DNA from: Chimaeribacter coloradensis
GTDB taxonomy: Bacteria; Pseudomonadota; Gammaproteobacteria; Enterobacterales; Enterobacteriaceae
Assembly (NCBI RefSeq): GCF_002858715.1
Contig: NZ_PJZH01000003.1
Coordinates: 248,001 to 312,000 of the forward strand
DNA: 64,000 bases
Reading direction: 5' to 3'
The position numbers and the translations under genes were made by a program. Every line of letters starts with the position of its first letter. The first letter of the stretch is position 1. Shown one piece after another: positions 8,368 through 18,441 of this stretch. The notes beneath the pieces were generated by a model. It was given only the letters and a program-made list of their open reading frames with translations, was not told the DNA's origin and made no database searches.

Positions 8368-9216
8368 TCAGGAGGCTTTCGGCGTGGCGGCGTGCTCACC
8401 GCGCGGCAGGGCGTGCTGGGTGAAATAGGTTTTATCTTCCCAGCGCAGCAGCGTCAGGTTGCCGCCCCAGCAGCAGCCGGTGTCGAGGGCGTAGATGCCC
8501 TCCGGCGTGCCGCGCCCTTCCAGCGAGGCCCAGTGGCCAAAGATGATCGCATAGCCCTGATCCGCCACCGGGCTGGGCAGCGCAAACCACGGCTTCAGCG
8601 GGGCAGGGGCGTGCTCCGGCGTATCTTTGCAGATCATGTCGAGCTGGCCGTTAGGGAAGCAGTAGCGCATCCGCGTCAGGGCGTTGGTGCCGAAACGCAG
8701 CCGCGCCAGGCCGGTCAGCTCCGGCAGCCAGTTGTTCGGCATGTCACCGTACATCGCATCCAGGAACAGCGGGTAGCTGTCACTGCTCAGCACCGCTTCC
8801 ACTTCACGCGCGCAGAGTTGCGCCGTCTCCAGATCCCACTGCGGCGTGATGCCGGCGTGCGCCATCACGATGCGTTTCTCCTCATCCACCTGGAGCACCG
8901 GCTGGCGGCGTAACCAGTTGATCAGCTCGTCCGCGTCGGGTGCCTCCAGCAGCGGCGTGATGTGGTCTTTCGGCTTATTGCGGCTGATGCCGGCGAACAC
9001 CGCCAGCAGGTGCAGGTCGTGGTTGCCCAGCACCATGCGCACCGCCGGGCCGAGGGAGCGCACATAACGCAGCACGTTCAGCGAGTCCGGCCCGCGGGCG
9101 ACCAGGTCGCCGGTGAGCCAGAGGGTGTCATGGGCCGGGTCAAAGTCCACCTGCGCCAGCAGCGCGCGCAGCTCGTCGTAACAGCCGTGGATATCGCCTA
9201 TCAGGTATGTCGACAT
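8368..9216 (-). CDS. apaH: Diadenosine tetraphosphatase
   Basis: ApaH splits diadenosine tetraphosphate (Ap4A) symmetrically into two ADP and also removes Np4 caps from RNA. It is a metallophosphatase of 282 residues (E. coli 280). The signature motifs are [10 protein letters not shown] at residues 7-16, [10 protein letters not shown] near 36, LGNHDLHLL near 64 and MAHAGI near 118, then [10 protein letters not shown] near the C-terminus. It is the last gene of the lptD-surA-pdxA-ksgA-apaG-apaH cluster, starting 3 nt after apaG, so coupled translation is likely. The operon ends at the bidirectional terminator near 8310. Confidence 0.98.
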   Translation of the reverse strand: MSTYLIGDIHGCYDELRALLAQVDFDPAHDTLWLTGDLVARGPDSLNVLRYVRSLGPAVRMVLGNHDLHLLAVFAGISRNKPKDHITPLLEAPDADELINWLRRQPVLQVDEEKRIVMAHAGITPQWDLETAQLCAREVEAVLSSDSYPLFLDAMYGDMPNNWLPELTGLARLRFGTNALTRMRYCFPNGQLDMICKDTPEHAPAPLKPWFALPSPVADQGYAIIFGHWASLEGRGTPEGIYALDTGCCWGGNLTLLRWEDKTYFTQHALPRGEHAATPKAS

Positions 9217-9219
9217 AGA

Positions 9220-9597
9220 TCAGTTAATCATGGTTGGAATGGCGAGACGGAACGCCGGAATGGCCACACGGAAGGTCTCGCCGTTCTGGTCGATCATCTC
9301 GTAGTGCCCTTGCATGGTGCCGAGCGGGGTCTCCAGGATGGCGCCGCTGGTGTACTGGAACTCATTGCCCGGTGCAATCAGCGGTTGCTCGCCGACTACC
9401 CCTTCGCCCTGAACTTCCATTTTGCCGCCATTGCTGTTGGTGATGAGCCAGTACCGGCGCAGAAGCTGCACCGGGTGACGCCCCAGGTTGCGGATCGTGA
9501 TGGTATAGGAAAAGACATAGCGATCCTCTTCCGGGAAGGAGTGGGATTCAATGTAAACACTCTGTACCTGAACGCAAACGCGGGGCGACTCAATCAT
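9220..9597 (-). CDS. apaG: ApaG (CorD) protein
   Basis: A 125-residue protein, the same length as E. coli ApaG, with [17 protein letters not shown] at the N-terminus and the core [26 protein letters not shown] and [11 protein letters not shown]. ApaG has a fibronectin-like beta-sandwich fold; loss of the gene affects Co2+ resistance and Mg2+ efflux, and its biochemical role is unclear. The longer open frame was shortened to the ATG at 9597, which shares a base with the ksgA stop codon (TAATG), the usual arrangement here. Confidence 0.96.
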   Translation of the reverse strand: MIESPRVCVQVQSVYIESHSFPEEDRYVFSYTITIRNLGRHPVQLLRRYWLITNSNGGKMEVQGEGVVGEQPLIAPGNEFQYTSGAILETPLGTMQGHYEMIDQNGETFRVAIPAFRLAIPTMIN

Positions 9598-10433
9598 TAC
9601 AGCGACTCCTGTGGTTCCTGCTGCAAAGGCGGGTTGGCGGAGAGCCAGTTCGCCAGCGCGCAATATTGCGCCACTGAGAGGTTCTCCGCGCGCTGGGTGG
9701 GGTCAACCCCCAGTTCCGTCAACTGCTCCGGCGTAAAGAGGTGGCCGAGGCTGTTACGGATCGTTTTACGGCGCTGGTTAAACGCCTGGGTGGTGATGCG
9801 GCTCAACATGCGCACATCGCCGACCGGGTGCGGCAACTCGCGGTGCGGCACCAGGCGCACCACGGCGGAGTCCACTTTCGGTGGCGGGGTAAAGGCCGTC
9901 GGCGGCACTTCCAGCACCGGGATAACGTTACAGAAGTATTGCGCCATCACCGTCAGGCGGCCATAGGCTTTGCTGTTCGGCCCGGCGACCAGGCGGTTCA
10001 CCACCTCTTTCTGCAACATGAAGTGCATGTCGCGGATCGCCTGAGTATAGCTGAAAAGATGGAACATCAGCGGCGTGGAGATGTTGTACGGCAGGTTGCC
10101 GAACACGCGCAGCGGCTGGCCCGCCTCGGCGGCCATCTCCGCGAAGTCCACGGTCATGGCGTCCTGCTGGCGGATGGTCAGCTTGTCTTTCAGCGTCGGG
10201 TGCACTTCAAGGCGGGCCGCCAGGTCGCGGTCCAGCTCGATAACGGTCATCTTATCCATGCGTGCGCCGACCGGTTCGGTCAACGCGCCGAGGCCGGGGC
10301 CAATCTCCACCACGGCTTCGCCGGGCTGCGGGTGAATGGCCGACACAATGCTGTCGATGACGAACTGATCGTTTAAGAAGTTTTGTCCAAAACGTTTGCG
10401 GGCAAAGTGCCCTTGGTGGACTCGATTATTCAT
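9597..10433 (-). CDS. ksgA: 16S rRNA dimethyladenosine transferase
   Basis: KsgA (RsmA) dimethylates A1518 and A1519 near the 3' end of 16S rRNA using S-adenosylmethionine and acts as a late check on 30S assembly; loss confers kasugamycin resistance. The product has 278 residues (E. coli 273). Visible motifs are [11 protein letters not shown] at the N-terminus, the SAM motif [23 protein letters not shown], the catalytic [11 protein letters not shown], and [12 protein letters not shown]. It overlaps pdxA by 8 nt upstream and apaG by one base downstream. Confidence 0.98.
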   Translation of the reverse strand: MNNRVHQGHFARKRFGQNFLNDQFVIDSIVSAIHPQPGEAVVEIGPGLGALTEPVGARMDKMTVIELDRDLAARLEVHPTLKDKLTIRQQDAMTVDFAEMAAEAGQPLRVFGNLPYNISTPLMFHLFSYTQAIRDMHFMLQKEVVNRLVAGPNSKAYGRLTVMAQYFCNVIPVLEVPPTAFTPPPKVDSAVVRLVPHRELPHPVGDVRMLSRITTQAFNQRRKTIRNSLGHLFTPEQLTELGVDPTQRAENLSVAQYCALANWLSANPPLQQEPQESL

Positions 10434-11430
10434 TACTGTTGGTTATCATTTTAATGGCAAGGTTTAAGGCCGTTTTGAAGCTGCCTGCATCGGCAGTGCC
10501 GCTGCCGGCCAGCTCTAAAGCGGTACCGTGGTCAACTGACGTCCGGATAAAGGGCAGGCCGAGGGTGATATTCACCGCGCGGCCGAACCCCTGATATTTT
10601 AGCACCGGCAGACCCTGATCGTGGTACATCGCCAGCACCGCATCCGCATGTTGCAGATATTTGGGCTGGAACAGGGTGTCCGCCGGCAGCGGGCCGGTCA
10701 GTTGGATCCCGCGCTCACGCAACGCGTCGAGGGCAGGGATGATGGTATCGATCTCTTCCCGCCCCATATGCCCGCCTTCGCCGGCATGGGGGTTCAGGCC
10801 GCACACATAGATATGCGGGCGGGCCAGACCAAATTGGGTGCGCAGGTCGTGGTCAAGAATGGTGATCACTTCATGCAGGCTCTGTGGGGTAATGGCGTCC
10901 GCCACCGCTTTCAGCGGCAGGTGGGTAGTCGCCAGCGCCACGCGCAGCTCTTCAGTCGCCAGCATCATCACCACACGTTTGCAGCCGCTGCGGTCAGCGA
11001 AGAACTCCGTATGGCCGCTGAAGGCGACGCCCGCGTCGTTGATGACCCCTTTATGCACCGGGCCGGTGATCAGCGCCGAAAACTCGCCGTTCAGGCAGCC
11101 GTCACAGGCGCGCGCCAGGGTCTCCACCACGTAGGCGCTGTTGGCGACGTTCAGCGTCCCGGCGACGGCCGGTTCCGCCAGCGCCACCGGCAGCACCGTG
11201 AGTTCACCGGCCTGCGGGGCGAAAGCCTGCCCCGGCTGGTAGGTGCGCAGGGTCAGCGGCAGCCCAAGCTGGGCGGCGCGCACAGACAACAGGGCCGGAT
11301 CGGCACACACCACCAGCTCAACAGGCCAGGCCTGCTGCGCCAGGGCGATCACCAGATCCGGCCCAATCCCGGCGGGTTCGCCGGGCGTAATAACAATGGG
11401 TTTATGGCCCACGGGGTTACTGTTGTGCAT
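10426..11430 (-). CDS. pdxA: 4-hydroxythreonine-4-phosphate dehydrogenase
   Basis: PdxA oxidises 4-phosphohydroxy-L-threonine in the DXP-dependent pyridoxal phosphate pathway, NAD-dependent and metal-requiring. The product has 334 residues from the ATG at 11430; an in-frame ATG at 11436 would add two. Family motifs include [71 protein letters not shown] and [13 protein letters not shown]. The start lies inside the end of surA (14 nt overlap), and the end overlaps ksgA by 8 nt, so the gene is embedded in the envelope-assembly operon as in E. coli. Confidence 0.96.
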   Translation of the reverse strand: MHNSNPVGHKPIVITPGEPAGIGPDLVIALAQQAWPVELVVCADPALLSVRAAQLGLPLTLRTYQPGQAFAPQAGELTVLPVALAEPAVAGTLNVANSAYVVETLARACDGCLNGEFSALITGPVHKGVINDAGVAFSGHTEFFADRSGCKRVVMMLATEELRVALATTHLPLKAVADAITPQSLHEVITILDHDLRTQFGLARPHIYVCGLNPHAGEGGHMGREEIDTIIPALDALRERGIQLTGPLPADTLFQPKYLQHADAVLAMYHDQGLPVLKYQGFGRAVNITLGLPFIRTSVDHGTALELAGSGTADAGSFKTALNLAIKMITNSNE

Positions 11431-12715
11431 TGCCATCCAGAATTTTCACGTAGGCACTGGCGCGCTGTTCCTGCATCCAGGTCTGTGCCTCTTCAGCAAA
11501 TTTGCGGTTGAACAGCATCCGGTATGCCCGGTCTTTCTGGGCCGCGTCGGTTTTATCCACCTGGCGGGTATCCATCAGCTGGATCAGGTGCCAGCCAAAG
11601 GCGGAGTGAACCGGCTGGCTGAGTTCACCTTTCTGCAACTTCAGCAGCGCATCACGGAAGGCCGGATCGTACATGTCCGGTGAGGCCCAGCCGAGATCGC
11701 CGCCCTGCATGGCAGAGCCGGGATCCTGGGAGAGCTGTTTCGCCAGGGTGGCGAAGTCCGCTTTGCCGCTCTTGATCTGCTGTATCGCATCCTGCAGTTT
11801 GGCGCGCGCCTGGTCATCAGTCAGCACCACGGACGGCTTCAGCAGGATGTGGCGGGCGTGGACTTCCGTCACCGACACCGTCTGGTTGTTGCCGCGGATG
11901 TCGTTCACGCGCAGGATGTGGAAGCCGACGCCGGAGCGGATCGGGCCGACCACCTGGCCTTTTTGCGCCGTCTGCAGGCGTTCCGCAAACAGGGTCGGCA
12001 GCTCTTCCAGCTTGCCCCAGCCCATCTGGCCGCCTTTCAGCGCCTGCTGGTCAGCGGAGTAGGTGATCGCCAGTTTGCCGAAATCGGCGCCGCTGTTGGC
12101 TTCCGCCGCCAGCTTGTTCGCCAGCGCTTCCGCCTGGTCAACCTGATCCTGGGTCGGGTTTTCCGGCAGCGGGATCAGGATGTGGCTCAGGTTAAATTCC
12201 GCACCGCTGCCGTTCTGGGCGGCGATCTGCTTCGACAGCGACTCCACTTCCTGCGGCAGGATGGTGACGCGGCGGCGCACTTCGTTGTTACGCACTTCCG
12301 AAATCAGCATCTCTTTACGGATCTGCGCGCGGTAGGTGCCGTAGTTCAGGCCGTCATAGGCCAGGCGGCTGCGCAGCTGGTCCACGCTCATGCGGTTCTG
12401 GGCGGCAATGTTCGCGATCGCTTTGTCGACGTCCGCGTCGGTCAGGGTGATGCCCATTTTCTGCGCCATCTGCAACTGGATATTGTCCATGATCAGACGC
12501 TCCAGAATCTGGTGGCGCAGGGTGTTGTCATCCGGCAACTGCTGGCGGGCATCTTTTGCATTCATTTTCACTGACTGCATCAGGCCATCTACGTCACTCT
12601 CCAGCACAACGCCGTTGTCTACAACGGCGGCAACCCGGTCAACTTCCTGCGGTGCTGCGAACGCGGTATTGGCACAGATAGCCAAGCCGAGAATCAGCGT
12701 TCTCCAGTTCTTCAT
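11417..12715 (-). CDS. surA: Periplasmic chaperone and peptidyl-prolyl isomerase SurA
   Basis: SurA escorts outer-membrane beta-barrel proteins, including LptD, across the periplasm to the BAM complex. The 432-residue product (E. coli 428) has an N-terminal signal peptide ([14 protein letters not shown]) cleaved before [14 protein letters not shown], a chaperone domain to about residue 175, two parvulin domains (the first with LSHILIPLP and GWGKLEELP, the second with [25 protein letters not shown] and [10 protein letters not shown]), and a short C-terminal helix. It lies 63 bases downstream of lptD and overlaps pdxA. Confidence 0.98.
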   Translation of the reverse strand: MKNWRTLILGLAICANTAFAAPQEVDRVAAVVDNGVVLESDVDGLMQSVKMNAKDARQQLPDDNTLRHQILERLIMDNIQLQMAQKMGITLTDADVDKAIANIAAQNRMSVDQLRSRLAYDGLNYGTYRAQIRKEMLISEVRNNEVRRRVTILPQEVESLSKQIAAQNGSGAEFNLSHILIPLPENPTQDQVDQAEALANKLAAEANSGADFGKLAITYSADQQALKGGQMGWGKLEELPTLFAERLQTAQKGQVVGPIRSGVGFHILRVNDIRGNNQTVSVTEVHARHILLKPSVVLTDDQARAKLQDAIQQIKSGKADFATLAKQLSQDPGSAMQGGDLGWASPDMYDPAFRDALLKLQKGELSQPVHSAFGWHLIQLMDTRQVDKTDAAQKDRAYRMLFNRKFAEEAQTWMQEQRASAYVKILDGNAQQ

Positions 12716-12778
12716 ACCTTTTCCATTTTTGTCATCCGCATAGCGGGTTAAAGTTTACACATCTGCAGTTGCACTTAA

Positions 12779-15121
12779 TCAGAATGCACGCTGATACGGC
12801 AGGATACCCTGCTTCAGCATCTCATCCGTCCCGAGCGAATGGTTACTGCTCAGGCCGCGCAACTCAATATTAAATGACACCCTGTTATCGTATTGGCTCG
12901 ACTGGGTCGTGTTGTCCCAGTCGGTGATTTTGCGCTCATACCCGAGGTTGATGGCCCAGCAACAGGTGCTGTACTGCACCCCGATCAGCTGATCGGCCGG
13001 CTGTTTCGCCTCAATATCGTAGTAGTAAGCGGCCACCACGGCCCAGCGGTCGGCCAGAGGCCAGCTCGCTGTCATACCCACCTGAGAGATACCCTGCTGG
13101 TAACCGGGGTTCTGCACGCTCGGCAGCGTCGCCTGGATATATTCCGGGCTGGCGTAGCGGTAGTTCAGCTGCACCATGCGCTCGGCGTCTTTCCGGTACT
13201 CCAGCACCGCGTCACCCAGGGCCACCGCATCGAGACGGGTGTCATACTGCACACCCCCGCGCAGGCCCCAGTTGTTGTCGATTTTCCAGTAGGTATCCCC
13301 TGCCCACACCAGGCTGCCGGTATCGTCGCTTTCATCAAGCGAGGAGTTCGGGTCACCGGTGCGCGGCTGGGTGAAGTAGTAGATTTGACCCGCGGAAACG
13401 TTAAAACGTTCAACCAGTGCGTCATCATAAATACGCGAGGTCAAACCGGCGGCTACCTGGTTGGCGGAGGCGATACGATCCAGGCCGCTGTAACTGCGGT
13501 CACGGAACAGGCCGGTATAGTCCGATTGCAGCAGGGTGGAGTCGTAGGTGTAGATGTCACTCTGGTTGCGGTACGGGATGTAAAGGTACTGCGCACGCGG
13601 CTCGAGGGTCTGGGTGTAGCCTTCGGCCCAGGTCATGCTGCGGTCAAACACCATTTTGCCGTCGGTTTTGAACTCCGGCATGGTGCGGTTGACGTTGTCA
13701 CGCAGCGCCAGGTTATTGTTGGTATTGAAACCGTCCGGCACATCCTGCTGGTAGTGCGTGGTCAGCAATTTGGCTTCGGTATCCAGGCTGCCCCAGCTGT
13801 TGGCCAGCGGCAGGCTGATGGTCGGCTCCAGGTGCAGACGGGTCGCTTCCGGGTTGTCCGGGTTGACGCTGGTGAACTTGACGGCCTGGCCATAGATATT
13901 GAAGTCAAACGGGCCGACATCATTCTGGTAATAGGTGATGTCGAGCTGCGGCTGCGCCCGGTAGGCGTTGGCATTCCCGGCGTCGGCAAAGACCTGGAAC
14001 TGTTTCGACGCCAGTTTCACATCCCAGTGGGTGTCCGCATAGCCGACGCTGAATTTCTGCGTCGCGTAGCCGTCGGTGGTGGAGCCGTAGGTGGAGTCGA
14101 GGTCGGTGAAGTATTTGGAGTCACTGACTTTCAGGTAGTCGACGTTGAAACGCCAGACCTGGTCCATCACCCCGTCATGTCGCCAGTAGAAGAGCCAACG
14201 GGTGTTGTCGTCATCTTCCGGGTAATCTTTTTCGTACTCGCGGTCACTCGGCAGCCAGTCGAACTCGATCAGGCCCGCGCCCGGTGTGGTCAGGTAGCGG
14301 AATTCGTTCTGGAACTGCATCCCCCGCTTGCTGATGTAGTGCGGCGTCAGCGTGGCGTCAAAGTTCGGCGCGATGTTCCAGTAATACGGCAACATAAACT
14401 CGAAGCCGTTATTGCTGCCGAACTTGGCATTCGGGATCAGGAAACCGGAGCGGCGGCGGTCACCCACCGGCAGTTGCAGATAAGGGCTGTAGAACACCGG
14501 CACCGGGCCGATTTTAAAGCGCGCATTCCAGATCTCCGCCACTTCTTCCTGGCGGTCGTGGATCACCTCAGACCCGACCACGCTCCAGCTGTTGTCACCG
14601 GGCAGGCAGGAGGTAAAGGTGCCGTTGTCGAGGATGGTGTAGCGGTTGCTGTCACGCATCTTCATTTTGTCGGCGTCACCGCGGCCCTGGCGGCCTACCA
14701 TCTGGTAGTTGCCCTGGTCCATGTCGGTGTCTTTGGTGTTCAGGTTGGAGAAGGCGCGCGGGCCTTTCAGCTTGATCTGGTTGTCGTCGTAATGGACGTT
14801 GCCGGTCGCGGTCACGGTGCGCGTCGGCTCCGCCTGGTTCGCCACCTGCGTCTGATTCAGCTCGACCTGGTCCGCCGTCAGCGTACTGTTACCCTGCTGG
14901 ATATTGACGTTCCCGGAGAAGACAGCGTTATCCGGGTAGTTGGCCTCGCTCTTGTCGGCCTGGATATGCACCGGCAGCGTGTTGGGGTCGCCTTTGACCA
15001 GCGGCTTATTATAGGTGGGGACGCCGATCATGCATTGTTCAGCGAGGTCGGCCAGCGCACCCTGGCTGTAGAGTGCCGAGCCAATCATGGTGGCCAGCAG
15101 TGTTGGGAGACATTTTTTCAT
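12779..15121 (-). CDS. lptD: LPS-assembly outer-membrane protein LptD
   Basis: LptD, with LptE, inserts lipopolysaccharide into the outer leaflet of the outer membrane. The mature protein has a periplasmic OstA-type beta-jellyroll followed by a large beta-barrel. The product is 780 residues from the ATG at 15121 (E. coli 784). This start gives a normal signal peptide ([19 protein letters not shown]); ATGs 27 and 36 bases upstream only extend it. The conserved disulfide cysteines are present: AEQC near the mature N-terminus, FTSCLPGD, and the CC pair in YSTCCWAIN. One additional cysteine lies in the signal peptide. It is the first gene of the operon, divergent from djlA across 181 bases. Confidence 0.97.
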   Translation of the reverse strand: MKKCLPTLLATMIGSALYSQGALADLAEQCMIGVPTYNKPLVKGDPNTLPVHIQADKSEANYPDNAVFSGNVNIQQGNSTLTADQVELNQTQVANQAEPTRTVTATGNVHYDDNQIKLKGPRAFSNLNTKDTDMDQGNYQMVGRQGRGDADKMKMRDSNRYTILDNGTFTSCLPGDNSWSVVGSEVIHDRQEEVAEIWNARFKIGPVPVFYSPYLQLPVGDRRRSGFLIPNAKFGSNNGFEFMLPYYWNIAPNFDATLTPHYISKRGMQFQNEFRYLTTPGAGLIEFDWLPSDREYEKDYPEDDDNTRWLFYWRHDGVMDQVWRFNVDYLKVSDSKYFTDLDSTYGSTTDGYATQKFSVGYADTHWDVKLASKQFQVFADAGNANAYRAQPQLDITYYQNDVGPFDFNIYGQAVKFTSVNPDNPEATRLHLEPTISLPLANSWGSLDTEAKLLTTHYQQDVPDGFNTNNNLALRDNVNRTMPEFKTDGKMVFDRSMTWAEGYTQTLEPRAQYLYIPYRNQSDIYTYDSTLLQSDYTGLFRDRSYSGLDRIASANQVAAGLTSRIYDDALVERFNVSAGQIYYFTQPRTGDPNSSLDESDDTGSLVWAGDTYWKIDNNWGLRGGVQYDTRLDAVALGDAVLEYRKDAERMVQLNYRYASPEYIQATLPSVQNPGYQQGISQVGMTASWPLADRWAVVAAYYYDIEAKQPADQLIGVQYSTCCWAINLGYERKITDWDNTTQSSQYDNRVSFNIELRGLSSNHSLGTDEMLKQGILPYQRAF

Positions 15122-15302
15122 ACGCGGTATTCGGTGTTCCGTCATCAGAGGCGTCATGTCGGCAAACGGTCAGAGACTATATCACTCATCAGCGTTGCGC
15201 TAGTGTTAAATCCAGCCATAGGTCGGTCGTCGTTAGGCATCCGGATAAATGCCGGGTATGATAAAGCAAATCTTACGCAACGGCATGTGAATTGAGGAGT
15301 AT

Positions 15303-16121
15303 ATGCAGTATTGGGGAAAGCTGCTCGGCGTTGTACTGGGCTTGATGTCCGGTGCAGGCTTTTGGGGCGTAGTATTAGGATTGCTGATCGGCCATATGGT
15401 TGACAGGGCGCGGGCCACCCGCAGCCGCGGCTATTTTGCCGACCAGCAGACAAGGCAAACCGTCTTTTTCCGCACCACCTTCCAGGTCATGGGGCACCTG
15501 TCCAAATCCAAGGGGCGGGTGACGGAAACGGATATCCAGACCGCCAACCTGTTTATGCAACGCCTGAACCTGCATGGCGAACAGCGCACCATGGCCCAGC
15601 AGGCGTTCCGTGAGGGGAAAGAGAGCAACTTCCCGTTGCGTGAGCGGCTGCGCGAATTGCGCAGCGTCTGCTTCGGCCGTTTCGACCTGATCCGCATGTT
15701 CCTGGAGATCCAGTTGCAGGTGGCGTTCAGTGACGGCGTGCTGCACCCGAATGAGCGCCAGGTACTGTATGTGATTGCTGAAGAGCTGGGCATTTCGCGT
15801 GTCCAGTTTGACCAGTTCCTCCGCATGATGGAGGGCGGGCAGCAGTTCGGCGGCGGCCAGCAGCAGGGCGGGTACTCCCACGGCGGGTTCCGGCAGCCGC
15901 AGGGGCCGACGCTGGCGGACGCCTGCAAAGTGCTGGGCGTAAAGGAAGAGGATGACGCCACCACCATCAAGCGCGCCTACCGCAAGCTGATGAGTGAGCA
16001 CCACCCGGACAAGCTGGTGGCCAAAGGGCTGCCGCCGGAGATGATGGAGATGGCGAAGCAGAAAGCGCAGTCGATCCAGGCCGCCTATGACCTGATCAAA
16101 CGCGAGAAAGGGTTCCGCTGA
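15303..16121 (+). CDS. djlA: Membrane-anchored DnaJ-like co-chaperone DjlA
   Basis: DjlA is a type III inner-membrane protein whose C-terminal J domain stimulates DnaK; in E. coli its overproduction activates the Rcs envelope response. The product has 272 residues (E. coli 271). One N-terminal membrane segment with glycine-rich spacing ([17 protein letters not shown] to [10 protein letters not shown]) is followed by a TerB-like helical domain, a Gly/Gln-rich linker near 178-192 ([18 protein letters not shown]) and a J domain with the HPD motif (SEHHPDKL). A good ribosome-binding site (TGAGGAG) precedes the ATG. Confidence 0.98.
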   Translation: MQYWGKLLGVVLGLMSGAGFWGVVLGLLIGHMVDRARATRSRGYFADQQTRQTVFFRTTFQVMGHLSKSKGRVTETDIQTANLFMQRLNLHGEQRTMAQQAFREGKESNFPLRERLRELRSVCFGRFDLIRMFLEIQLQVAFSDGVLHPNERQVLYVIAEELGISRVQFDQFLRMMEGGQQFGGGQQQGGYSHGGFRQPQGPTLADACKVLGVKEEDDATTIKRAYRKLMSEHHPDKLVAKGLPPEMMEMAKQKAQSIQAAYDLIKREKGFR

Positions 16122-16142
16122 GCCGGTTGCCGTGCAAGTACG

Positions 16143-16168
16143 AAGCCGCCCCCCGGGGCGGCTTTTTT
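16143..16168 (+). terminator. djlA terminator
   Basis: A GC-rich stem gccgcccc / ggggcggc followed by six T, starting 22 bases after the djlA stop codon. It also separates djlA from the convergent oxidoreductase gene that ends at 16175. Confidence 0.88.
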
Positions 16169-16174
16169 GTGCCC

Positions 16175-17473
16175 TCAGCGCCCGCGCAGCTTACGTACTA
16201 CCTCAAACTCATCGAAAAACACCGGCGTGCCGCGCTGCATCGACAGGTTACCGGCGACGCCGGTCAGGATCGAGAGCGTCCCGGCGCGGTGGTCGGCGGC
16301 GCGCCGGAGCGGGTCAGCGGGCGGGGTGCCGAACAGGTCAGCCAGCATCGCCTGGTCGCCGCCGCCGTGCCCGCCCTCACCGGCGGTGAACGCCGCCTCC
16401 CACGGTGCGCCGAACATCGGGAACACGGTGATGCGGCAGGCGTCGAGGTTGCCTTCTTCCTCACGCAGGCCGCCGCCGTTGACGTAGGAGTTCTCCTCGA
16501 CTTTCATCTCCAGCCGCCCCTTGCTGCCGTTAAACACCACGTTCAGCCCCTCCCACGGCAGGTAGGCGTTAAGGGAGTAGGTGAGCTGCGTGCGGTTGCG
16601 GTATTTCACCATCACCGACAGCGTATCCTCAATGTTGATGCCGTCACCGAAGACGCTCTGGTCGCGGTAGTAGCTGTCTTCGTGCTCCGCCTCTAAATAG
16701 AGGGCGCGCAGTTGCGGGTTCTCCTCCATAGGCAGGGCGAACGGGTCACCCACCGCCTGCGGCGCGCCGTGGGTGCGGCTGTAGAAACGGGTTTCGCCGC
16801 GCTTCTCCGCATTTTCACGGCCGTAAAAGCGCAGGTCGCCCAGGGCGAACACCTGCTCCGGCGAGCTGTCGAGCCAGAAGTTCATCAGGTCGAAATGGTG
16901 GGTGGATTTGTGCACCAGCAGCCCGCCGCTGTTGCGCTTTTCACGGTGCCAGCGGCGGAAGTAGTCCGCGCCGTGCTCGGTGTTCAGCAGCCACTCAAAA
17001 TGCACCGAGAAGACCTCGCCAATGGTGTTGTTCATCAGCAGTTCGCGCACTTTGCTGTGGTGCGGGGCGTAGCGGTAGTTGAACGCCACGCGCACCCGGC
17101 GGCCGGTCTGTTCGATCGCTTCTGCGATGCGCAGCGCGCGGGCGGCGTCGATGGTCATCGGCTTTTCGGTGATCACATCGCACCCGGCGTGCAGCGCCCG
17201 CACAATGTAGTCGTCATGAGTGCGGTCGATGCTGGTGACAATCACGGTGTCCGGCCGGGTCTCGGCGATCATCGCCTCAAACTGCCCGGCGTGCCAGGTG
17301 GAAACTGGCGCGGCCCCCGCCTTTTCCAGCAGGCGGTTGGCGTAGTTCATCCTCGTCTGGTTGGTGTCGCAGAACGCCACCCACTGCGCGCTCTCCCGGT
17401 AGGTGCCGGCAATCGCCTCAATGTACAGCCCGGCGCGGCCGCCGGTGCCGACCAGTGCATATTTTTTCATCAT
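16175..17473 (-). CDS. Gfo/Idh/MocA-family NAD(P)-dependent oxidoreductase
   Basis: A 432-residue dehydrogenase of the Gfo/Idh/MocA family, whose members oxidise or reduce sugars, inositols and related polyols. The N-terminal Rossmann fold has VGTGGRAGLYIEAI and the family motif ITEKPMTID (residues about 100-108, catalytic lysine); NYRYAPHHSKVRELL and LLVHKSTHHFDLMNFW follow in the substrate-binding domain. The first of two adjacent ATGs has the better-spaced ribosome-binding site (AGGAGACAGC). It is a single gene with no sugar transporter or regulator beside it, placed between djlA and rluA, so the substrate cannot be guessed. It looks like an accessory insertion into conserved order. Confidence 0.88.
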   Translation of the reverse strand: MMKKYALVGTGGRAGLYIEAIAGTYRESAQWVAFCDTNQTRMNYANRLLEKAGAAPVSTWHAGQFEAMIAETRPDTVIVTSIDRTHDDYIVRALHAGCDVITEKPMTIDAARALRIAEAIEQTGRRVRVAFNYRYAPHHSKVRELLMNNTIGEVFSVHFEWLLNTEHGADYFRRWHREKRNSGGLLVHKSTHHFDLMNFWLDSSPEQVFALGDLRFYGRENAEKRGETRFYSRTHGAPQAVGDPFALPMEENPQLRALYLEAEHEDSYYRDQSVFGDGINIEDTLSVMVKYRNRTQLTYSLNAYLPWEGLNVVFNGSKGRLEMKVEENSYVNGGGLREEEGNLDACRITVFPMFGAPWEAAFTAGEGGHGGGDQAMLADLFGTPPADPLRRAADHRAGTLSILTGVAGNLSMQRGTPVFFDEFEVVRKLRGR

Positions 17474-17616
17474 GCTGTCTCCTGACGCTTACGCCCAACC
17501 GGGCGCAGAAAAAGGGGGGCGCACGCTGCCACGGGTCGCCTGTTTTTTGCGGATTGCCGGTGCGCTGACAAACGGCAAGAAAAGCAACCACCTGCCAATG
17601 GATAACAGGCGGCCGC

Positions 17617-17632
17617 GCTTAACGCTAAGCGA
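17617..17632. repeat. Small inverted repeat upstream of the oxidoreductase gene
   Basis: Perfect 6-bp inverted repeat cgctta / taagcg separated by acgc, about 145 bases upstream of the oxidoreductase start in the 17474-17698 gap. It could be an operator half-pair; no regulator gene is nearby. Nothing else is recognisable in this gap except a weak hairpin (cctgccc / gggcagg, 17674-17691) past the rluA stop codon. Confidence 0.35.
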
Positions 17633-17698
17633 TGCGGCGGGGAAAAAAGGTGAGGCAGGTCACAACCGGGGAGCCTGCCCCGCAGGGCAGGGGGAGAA

Positions 17699-18385
17699 TC
17701 AGAAATCCGCCGGGGCGCGGAAGGTCATCGAGGTGTGGTAGTGCGGGTGGGCCAGCGTCAGGGTTTCGGCGTGCAGTTGCAGGCGGTTCGCCATCGCTTT
17801 TGCTTCCGGCGGCGCATAGAAATTATCGCCGAGGATCGGGTGGCCGAGCGCCAGCATATGCACCCGCAACTGGTGCGAGCGGCCGGTGATCGGGGTCAGC
17901 CGCACGCGGCTGGTGCCGTCCTCATCCCGTGACAACACCTGATAGAGGGTCTGCGCGGTTTTGCCGGTCTCAAAACAGACTTTCTGCTTCGGCCGGTTCG
18001 GCCAGTCGCAGATCAGCGGCAGGTCGATCAGCCCCTCATCGTCGGCCACATGCCCCCAGACGCGCGCCAGATAGCTCTTTTTCGGCTCGCGTTCACGGAA
18101 TTGCCGCTTCAGCTCGCGCTCGGCCGCTTTGGTCAGCGCCACCGCCAGCACGCCGCTGGTGGACATATCCAGCCGGTGGGCGGACTCCGCCAGCGGGAAA
18201 TCACGCTGGACGCGGGTGATCACGCTGTCCTGGTGCTCTTCCGCGCGGCCGGGCACCGACAGCAGGCCGCTCGGCTTGTTCACCACCATGATGTGGTAAT
18301 CCTGGTAGAGGATCTGAAGCCACGGCTCCAGCGGCGGGTTATAGCCTTCCAGCGGGGGTGTCTGTGATGCGATGTGGTCGCTCAT
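17699..18385 (-). CDS. rluA: Dual-specificity pseudouridine synthase RluA
   Basis: RluA makes pseudouridine at position 746 of 23S rRNA and position 32 of several tRNAs. The product has 228 residues (E. coli 219), differing mainly by a longer N-terminus before YNPPLEPWLQILYQD. The RluA-type catalytic motif with the active-site aspartate is HRLDMSTSGV near residue 67; VNKPSGLLSVPGR, KRQFREREPKKSYLARV and PITGRSHQLRVHMLALGHP are typical of the family. It lies 56 bases downstream of rapA on the same strand, beyond the rapA terminator; the ribosome-binding site is weak. Confidence 0.97.
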   Translation of the reverse strand: MSDHIASQTPPLEGYNPPLEPWLQILYQDYHIMVVNKPSGLLSVPGRAEEHQDSVITRVQRDFPLAESAHRLDMSTSGVLAVALTKAAERELKRQFREREPKKSYLARVWGHVADDEGLIDLPLICDWPNRPKQKVCFETGKTAQTLYQVLSRDEDGTSRVRLTPITGRSHQLRVHMLALGHPILGDNFYAPPEAKAMANRLQLHAETLTLAHPHYHTSMTFRAPADF

Positions 18386-18406
18386 GGTGTTGGATCACTG
18401 TAGAGA

Positions 18407-18434
18407 GGAAAACAGCCGGGCGCGGCGCGCCCGG
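18407..18434 (-). terminator. rapA terminator
   Basis: On the minus strand, an 8-bp stem ccgggcgc / gcgcccgg with a 3-base loop is followed by CTGTTTTCC, just after the rapA stop codon. The T run is short, so partial read-through into rluA is possible. Confidence 0.65.
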
Positions 18435-18441
18435 CCCGGGG

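Noticed and set aside
12893-15295. An 800-codon open frame antisense to lptD
   Set aside because: lptD is certain on the other strand; the antisense product is Val/Arg-rich with no recognisable domain.
17674-17691. Hairpin past the rluA stop codon considered as an rluA terminator
   Set aside because: The stem cctgccc / gggcagg has no T run on the minus strand, so it is mentioned only as a weak structure.
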